From Parvularcula lutaonensis (GTDB taxonomy: Bacteria; Pseudomonadota; Alphaproteobacteria; Caulobacterales; Parvularculaceae): a stretch of DNA of 64,000 bases. Numbering within the stretch: the first letter of the stretch is position 1; each line of letters begins with the position of its first letter. Below the pieces are notes generated by a model. That model did no database searches. It was given only the letters and a program-made list of their open reading frames with translations, and was not told where the DNA came from. The translations under genes and the position numbers were made by a program. The stretch lies in contig NZ_BMXU01000001.1 of the NCBI RefSeq assembly GCF_014651915.1, forward strand, positions 1,116,001 through 1,180,000, given 5' to 3'. This document shows, piece after piece, positions 60,101 to 64,000 of this stretch.

Positions 60101-60117
60101 AGAGGGGCCGGGGTGAG
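60101..60117 (+). repeat. copy of the AGAGGGGCCGGGGTGAG intergenic repeat
   Basis: This 17-base motif lies in the gap between tRNA-Arg and the P1 peptidase gene and recurs inverted at 45273-45289 with one mismatch and more loosely at 59402-59418. CTCCTCCCC upstream provides a partial complementary arm. It belongs to a GC-rich intergenic repeat type often seen in proteobacteria. Confidence 0.5.
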
Positions 60118-60122
60118 CGCGC

Positions 60123-61091
60123 CTACTCCGCTGCGAAAACGCCGCGCGCGATCGCCCGTGCCACCACGTCCCCAGCGATGCTCCCCAGCTCCGTCAGTGT
60201 CCGGAGCGGCGCGTCCACCTTCTTCGCAGAGGTCGACAGGGCAAACACGATATCGCCATCGGCAGGTCCATGGGCAGGCCGCAGCGCCCGCGCCAGGCCG
60301 TCCTGCGCCATCACCGCAAGGCGCTTGAGGTCCGGCGCGGAAAGATCGGCATCGGTTGCAACCACCACCAGCGTCGTATTCTGCCGCGCCATGGCGGCCG
60401 CCTTCGTATCAGGCGGGAAGCCAATCGCCCTCGCCTTCTGCGGAAAGCCCCGTCCCCCGAACTCATCGCCAATCTCATAGGGCGCGGCCCAGAACTGTTT
60501 CGTGCCCTGCACGTAAGGCGAGCCGAAGCTGTTCACCGCGGCCAGCGCACCGACCGTGAAGCCTTCACCGGAAACGAAAGACGCTGTTCCCAACCCACCG
60601 GGATAGTCTCCGGCCGTCGCCCCGGCGCCAGCTCCCTCCGCACCGGGAACAACCTCCTCCGAAACCGCAGCCAGCGCCTCGCGTGCCAGCCGGGGATAGG
60701 GCGGCTCCTCGCCCCACGCCTTGTCCCCGCCATTGGCGAGATCGAAAAGGATGGCCGCAGGCACGATTGGCGCCACCGGCACCTTTTCATCCGACATCAG
60801 CGTAAAGCCCTGCCGCCTCGCCCCCAAGGCAGCGACCACTGCATCAGCGGCGCCAAGCCCGTAGACAGAACCGCCCGACAGAACGAGCGCATCGATCCTG
60901 TCCACCAGCGTGTCGAGCGCCAGGGCATCGGTCTCCCGCGTTCCCGGCCCGCCCCCGCGCACGTCGACGGCAGCGCGCATCGGCGTATCCGGCAGCAGCA
61001 CCGTCACCCCGGTCCGCACGTTCTCGTCCCGCGCCGAGCCGACCTTCACCCCTGCGACATCTGTGATGCTGTTGCGCGCGCCAGCCTTCAT
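60123..61091 (-). CDS. P1 family (S58/DmpA-type) peptidase
   Basis: N-terminal-nucleophile hydrolase family including L-aminopeptidase D-amidase/esterases and nylon oligomer hydrolases. ATG 61091 follows GAGAGG at normal spacing and gives about 322 residues; the longer frame upstream overlaps the divergent gene. Family segments: NSITDVAGVKVG, VDVRGGGPGTRETDAL, DALVLSGGSVYGLGAADAV and GATAGDYPGGLGTASF. VGALAAVNSFG follows, where self-cleavage is expected before the Ser of NS by analogy with the Asn-Thr site of NylC. No signal peptide, so it is probably cytoplasmic. Confidence 0.9.
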   Translation of the reverse strand: MKAGARNSITDVAGVKVGSARDENVRTGVTVLLPDTPMRAAVDVRGGGPGTRETDALALDTLVDRIDALVLSGGSVYGLGAADAVVAALGARRQGFTLMSDEKVPVAPIVPAAILFDLANGGDKAWGEEPPYPRLAREALAAVSEEVVPGAEGAGAGATAGDYPGGLGTASFVSGEGFTVGALAAVNSFGSPYVQGTKQFWAAPYEIGDEFGGRGFPQKARAIGFPPDTKAAAMARQNTTLVVVATDADLSAPDLKRLAVMAQDGLARALRPAHGPADGDIVFALSTSAKKVDAPLRTLTELGSIAGDVVARAIARGVFAAE

Positions 61092-61152
61092 CGCTTGCCT
61101 CTCGCCGTTCGATGCACAAGGTTGTGGCGTTGCGTCATTGCCCGGAGCAAGC

Positions 61153-62883
61153 ATGGACCGCAGAGCCGCCTTATCCGGCCTCTTCCTTCTCGCCCTCGCC
61201 GCCTGCGGCAGGGAAGCCGAGCCCGAATCAGCCGCCCCCTTCCCCGCCCCCCTGCCCGAGGTGCCGTGGATCGTCTCGGCAGCCCATCCGCTGGCCGTCG
61301 ACGCGGGCGCCGAGATTCTCGCCAAGGGAGGCTCGGCCGTCGACGCGGCGATTGCCGTCGAAGCCGTTCTCGGCCTCGTCGAGCCCCAGAGCTCGGGCCT
61401 TGGCGGCGGTGCGTTCATGCTCTTCTACGACGCTTCGTCCGGTGAGACGATCGCCTATGACGGACGCGAGACGGCACCCGCCTCCACCATCCCCACCGTC
61501 TTCTACCGCGAGGACGGCACGCCGATGGGCTTCTACGAGGCTGTCACGTCCGGCTTCGCCACAGGCGTTCCGGGCCTCGTCGCGATGATGGACCTTGCCC
61601 ACCGTCAGCACGGGAAGCTTGAATGGGCCGAACTCTTCGCCCCCGCCGAGCGGCTCGCACGCGAGGGTTTTCCCATGCCCCAGCGCCTTCACGACACCCT
61701 CGGCCGCTTTCCGCAATTCCGGGAAGATCCGGAGACCGAAATCTACCTCCTCGAGGACGGCTCGGTGAAGCCGATCGGCACAACCGTCACCAATCCTCTT
61801 TATGCGGAAACCATCCGCGAAATCGCCGAGGGCGGCGCTGCGGCCTTCTACACTGGCAGCATTGCCGATGCGATCATCGAGCGGGTGAACGGCAAGACGG
61901 GTGTCGAAACGCTGACCAAGGACGACTTCCTCTCCTACGTCCCCGAAATCCGCGAGCCGGTCTGCGCTGTGGTCTACGCGCACAACACCTGCTCGATGCC
62001 GCCGCCGGGATCAGGCGGGATTACCCTCATCCAGATCGCCACGATCTTCGAGGAAGTGGCAGGCCGGGCCGCGCCAGAGGACGCCCTCCTGGCCTATATC
62101 GAAGCCAGCCGGCTAGCCTATGCCGACCGTGGACGGTTCATCGGTGATCCGACGGCCATGGGCACCGACATGCTGTCTGCCGACGATCTCGTCCTTGCAC
62201 TGACGAGCCGTACCTATCTCTCCGAACGGGCCAGGCTGGTGGGCGACAAGCCTGCCGAGGAGGTCGCCCCCGGCAACCCGGATGGCTACCTGCTGCGCGA
62301 GGGCCGGATCGACGATACGGCCTACGAGGTCCCTTCGACGACCCATTTCTCGATCCGCGACAGCGAAGGCAACATCGTCTCGATGACGGCAACCGTGGAA
62401 TTCCCGTTTGGCAGCCAGATGATGGTCCGGGGAATGGTTCTCAACAATCAGCTGACGGACTTTTCTCGTATTCCCGAGGTCGACGGTGTCCCGGCGGTCA
62501 ATGCCCCCGGCCCCGGCAAGCGACCGATGAGCTCGATGACCCCGTTGATCGTTTTCGATGCCGATGGGGAACCTTACGCCGCGCTCGGCAGTCCCGGTGG
62601 CACCGCGATCATTGGCTATGTGGCCAAGCCGCTCCTGCGTCACCTGGCGACCGGCGAACCGCTCAGCGAAGCGATCAAGCGCCCGCATGTCGTGGTCCCG
62701 CGGGGTTCGGTGATCGTGGAGGAAGGTGGCGATGCCCTTGCAAAAGCCGCGGAGGAGCTCGGCTATTCCGTGACCCAGCGGCCGCTCTCATCGGGCATCT
62801 ACGGCTTCGCCCTCACCAATGGCGGGATCGACCTCGTGGTCGACCCCCGCCGAGAAGGCTCTGCAAAGACATCAGTGGACTGA
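61153..62883 (+). CDS. gamma-glutamyltransferase family protein, predicted lipoprotein
   Basis: N-terminal-nucleophile enzyme acting on gamma-glutamyl compounds such as glutathione. ATG 61153 has GGAG six bases upstream and gives 576 residues with a lipoprotein signal (LSGLFLLALAAC, Cys18). Family motifs: AAHPLAVDAGAEILAKGGSAVDAAIAVEAVLGLVEPQSSGLGGGAFML near the N-terminus, PPPGSGGITL mid-protein, the autocleavage Thr396 in PSTTHFSIRDSEGNIVSMTATVE, and GKRPMSSMTPLIV near the end. Substrate residues beyond these cannot be judged. It is divergent from the P1 peptidase with 61 bases between starts. Confidence 0.92.
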   Translation: MDRRAALSGLFLLALAACGREAEPESAAPFPAPLPEVPWIVSAAHPLAVDAGAEILAKGGSAVDAAIAVEAVLGLVEPQSSGLGGGAFMLFYDASSGETIAYDGRETAPASTIPTVFYREDGTPMGFYEAVTSGFATGVPGLVAMMDLAHRQHGKLEWAELFAPAERLAREGFPMPQRLHDTLGRFPQFREDPETEIYLLEDGSVKPIGTTVTNPLYAETIREIAEGGAAAFYTGSIADAIIERVNGKTGVETLTKDDFLSYVPEIREPVCAVVYAHNTCSMPPPGSGGITLIQIATIFEEVAGRAAPEDALLAYIEASRLAYADRGRFIGDPTAMGTDMLSADDLVLALTSRTYLSERARLVGDKPAEEVAPGNPDGYLLREGRIDDTAYEVPSTTHFSIRDSEGNIVSMTATVEFPFGSQMMVRGMVLNNQLTDFSRIPEVDGVPAVNAPGPGKRPMSSMTPLIVFDADGEPYAALGSPGGTAIIGYVAKPLLRHLATGEPLSEAIKRPHVVVPRGSVIVEEGGDALAKAAEELGYSVTQRPLSSGIYGFALTNGGIDLVVDPRREGSAKTSVD

Positions 62884-62887
62884 AGAC

Positions 62888-64000
62888 CTAAAGCGCCTCG
62901 ATCCGGGCCTTGGCCGCCTGGAGCTGTTCCAGCTCGGCCGTGAATGCGGCCACGCGCTCGCGCTCCTGCTCTACCACCTCGGCCGGAGCATTGGCGACGA
63001 AGCGCTCGTTCGAGAGCTTGCCATTCGCCTTCTTCAGCTCGCCTTCGGTCTTGCCGATGGCTTTCGCGAGCCGCTCCATCTCCGCCTTGAGGTCGATGAC
63101 ATCTGCAACAGGCAGGGCGTAGGTCACCCCGCCGCTGACGATCTGGACCGACCCCTTGGGCGGCTCGGAGGCATGGGTGATCGTCTCGATCCTCGCCAGC
63201 CGCTTGATTGCAGGGGCCTGGGCATCGAGCAGCGCCTTGACCTGGTCCGGGGCATCGACGGCAACCAGTTCGAGCTTCGCCGCAACAGGCACGTTGACTT
63301 CCGTCCGGGCACTGCGGATTTCAGAGATCAGCGCTATGGCCGCGGCGATCTCGCCGGCCGCACCATCATCGGCAAAGCTGCTCGCAGGCCATCGCTGGTC
63401 GTCGATCGTTTTCTTGCCCTCGTTCATCGCGTGGTAGAGCTCACGCGTCACGAACGGCATGAACGGCTCGAGGCAGATCAGAATCGTCTTGAGCGCTGCA
63501 CCCATCGCCTTGCGGGTCTCGGCCTGCGCGGCCTCGTCCCCCTCGTCGAGGATTGGCTTCGACAGCTCCAGATACCAGTCGCAGAAGGTGCCCCACGCGA
63601 ACTGATAAATCGCGGACGCAGCCTCGTCGAAGCGGAAATCGTCAAGCGCACGGCTCACCTCCCCCGCCATCTTCGCGCCCTCATGGGCGATCCAGCGATT
63701 GAGGGGAAGCTCGAACGTATGGGGATCGATCTCTTCGTCCGTGATCGGAACGGAGCGCAGCTGGAGGAATCGCGCGGCGTTCCAGAGCTTGGTCCTGAAG
63801 TTCCGATAGCCCTCGACCCGTTGCTTCGATAGCGACAGGTCCCGCCCCTGGGTTGCCTGGCTTGCGAGGGTAAAGCGCAGCGGGTCGGCGCCGAACTCGT
63901 CCATATACTCGATCGGATCAACGACATTGCCTTTCGACTTGGACATCTTCTGTCCGTGTTCGTCCCGGACAAGGGCGTGGATATAGACCGTGCGGAACGG
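62888..64000 (-). CDS. valS: valine--tRNA ligase, C-terminal part (runs off the window)
   Basis: The minus-strand frame is open to base 64000 and contains the class I KMSKSKGNVVDP motif preceded by FRTVYIHALVRDEHGQ. It continues through PIEYMDEFGADPLRFTLASQATQGRDLSLS, the anticodon-binding helical domain and the C-terminal coiled coil typical of ValRS (MERLAKAIGKTEGELKKANGKLSNERFVANAPAEVVEQERERVAAFTAELEQLQAAKARIEAL). The catalytic HIGH half lies outside. It is convergent with the gamma-glutamyltransferase gene, with only four bases between stops. Confidence 0.97.
   Translation of the reverse strand, partial: PFRTVYIHALVRDEHGQKMSKSKGNVVDPIEYMDEFGADPLRFTLASQATQGRDLSLSKQRVEGYRNFRTKLWNAARFLQLRSVPITDEEIDPHTFELPLNRWIAHEGAKMAGEVSRALDDFRFDEAASAIYQFAWGTFCDWYLELSKPILDEGDEAAQAETRKAMGAALKTILICLEPFMPFVTRELYHAMNEGKKTIDDQRWPASSFADDGAAGEIAAAIALISEIRSARTEVNVPVAAKLELVAVDAPDQVKALLDAQAPAIKRLARIETITHASEPPKGSVQIVSGGVTYALPVADVIDLKAEMERLAKAIGKTEGELKKANGKLSNERFVANAPAEVVEQERERVAAFTAELEQLQAAKARIEAL

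Noticed and set aside
1-64000. CRISPR array, prophage, transposon or defence island
   Set aside because: No regularly spaced direct repeats, no cas, integrase, transposase, capsid or restriction genes were found; gene content is core-like and composition uniform apart from small patches.

Overview
The window is a chromosomal segment of an alphaproteobacterium with a dimorphic or cell-cycle-type lifestyle, most plausibly Parvularculales, Hyphomonadaceae or a relative in the Caulobacterales sense. The evidence is a CtrA master regulator with clustered GANTC sites upstream, an alpha-type SspB, FlbT/FlaF next to a flagellin, an NDUFS4-like complex I accessory subunit, an iron-sulfur photolyase of the PhrB type, several TonB-dependent receptors and a uniformly GC-rich composition. 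I see no transposase, integrase, phage gene, CRISPR array or recognisable defence system.

Layout. 1-4.9 kb: the N-terminal part of mutL, an unrecognised lipoprotein and its translationally coupled partner, hisS and a fructosamine-kinase-like gene. 5-24.8 kb: a large flagellar region. Minus-strand blocks are motB-flgE-flgK-flgL-flgI; flgB-flgC-fliE-fliQ-flhA-fliR-flhB; flagellin-flaF-flbT; and motA-flgF-flgG-flgA-flgH-fliL-like. They are interrupted by plus-strand genes for a FliM-like switch protein and for FliK plus a very short FlgD. Ring, export ATPase and other switch genes (fliF, fliG, fliN, fliI, fliP) are absent and must lie elsewhere. 25-31 kb: two TonB-dependent receptors, one paired with a YfiR/DUF4154-like periplasmic protein, and metA between them. 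31-35.4 kb: rpsO, a glycosyltransferase, a 600-base gap with strong RNA-like secondary structure, then pnp. 35.5-40.6 kb: an EEP-family protein, a QmcA/NfeD pair, a GlsB-like membrane protein, photolyase plus DUF2237, and a small membrane protein.

40.7-44.1 kb: nuoA, nuoB, an unrecognised small secreted protein, nuoC and nuoD. The remaining nuo genes are not adjacent, although an NDUFS4-like gene lies at 59.6 kb. 44.2-50 kb: desaturase, hflK-hflC, mrp, sspB and ctrA. 50.2-54.3 kb: an S41 protease lipoprotein with a small lipoprotein partner, secE-nusG, and a secreted protein with a VPLPA/PEP-CTERM-like sorting tail. 54.3-64 kb: ETF-ubiquinone oxidoreductase, uracil-DNA glycosylase, a lytic transglycosylase, an SRPBCC protein, tRNA-Pro, the NDUFS4-like gene, tRNA-Arg, a P1-family peptidase, a gamma-glutamyltransferase-like lipoprotein, and the C-terminal part of valS, which runs off the window.

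Regulation visible in sequence: an exact TTAA-N7-TTAA CtrA-type site lies just upstream of flgE, weaker copies lie at the motB/fliM-like divergence and upstream of flagellin, and four GANTC methylation sites occur within 75 bases upstream of ctrA. The best candidates for something undescribed are the approximately 200-base multi-hairpin element before pnp, the secreted protein embedded in the nuo operon, and the CTERM-tagged protein with a perfect palindrome at its start. None is proven to be a new system from sequence alone.
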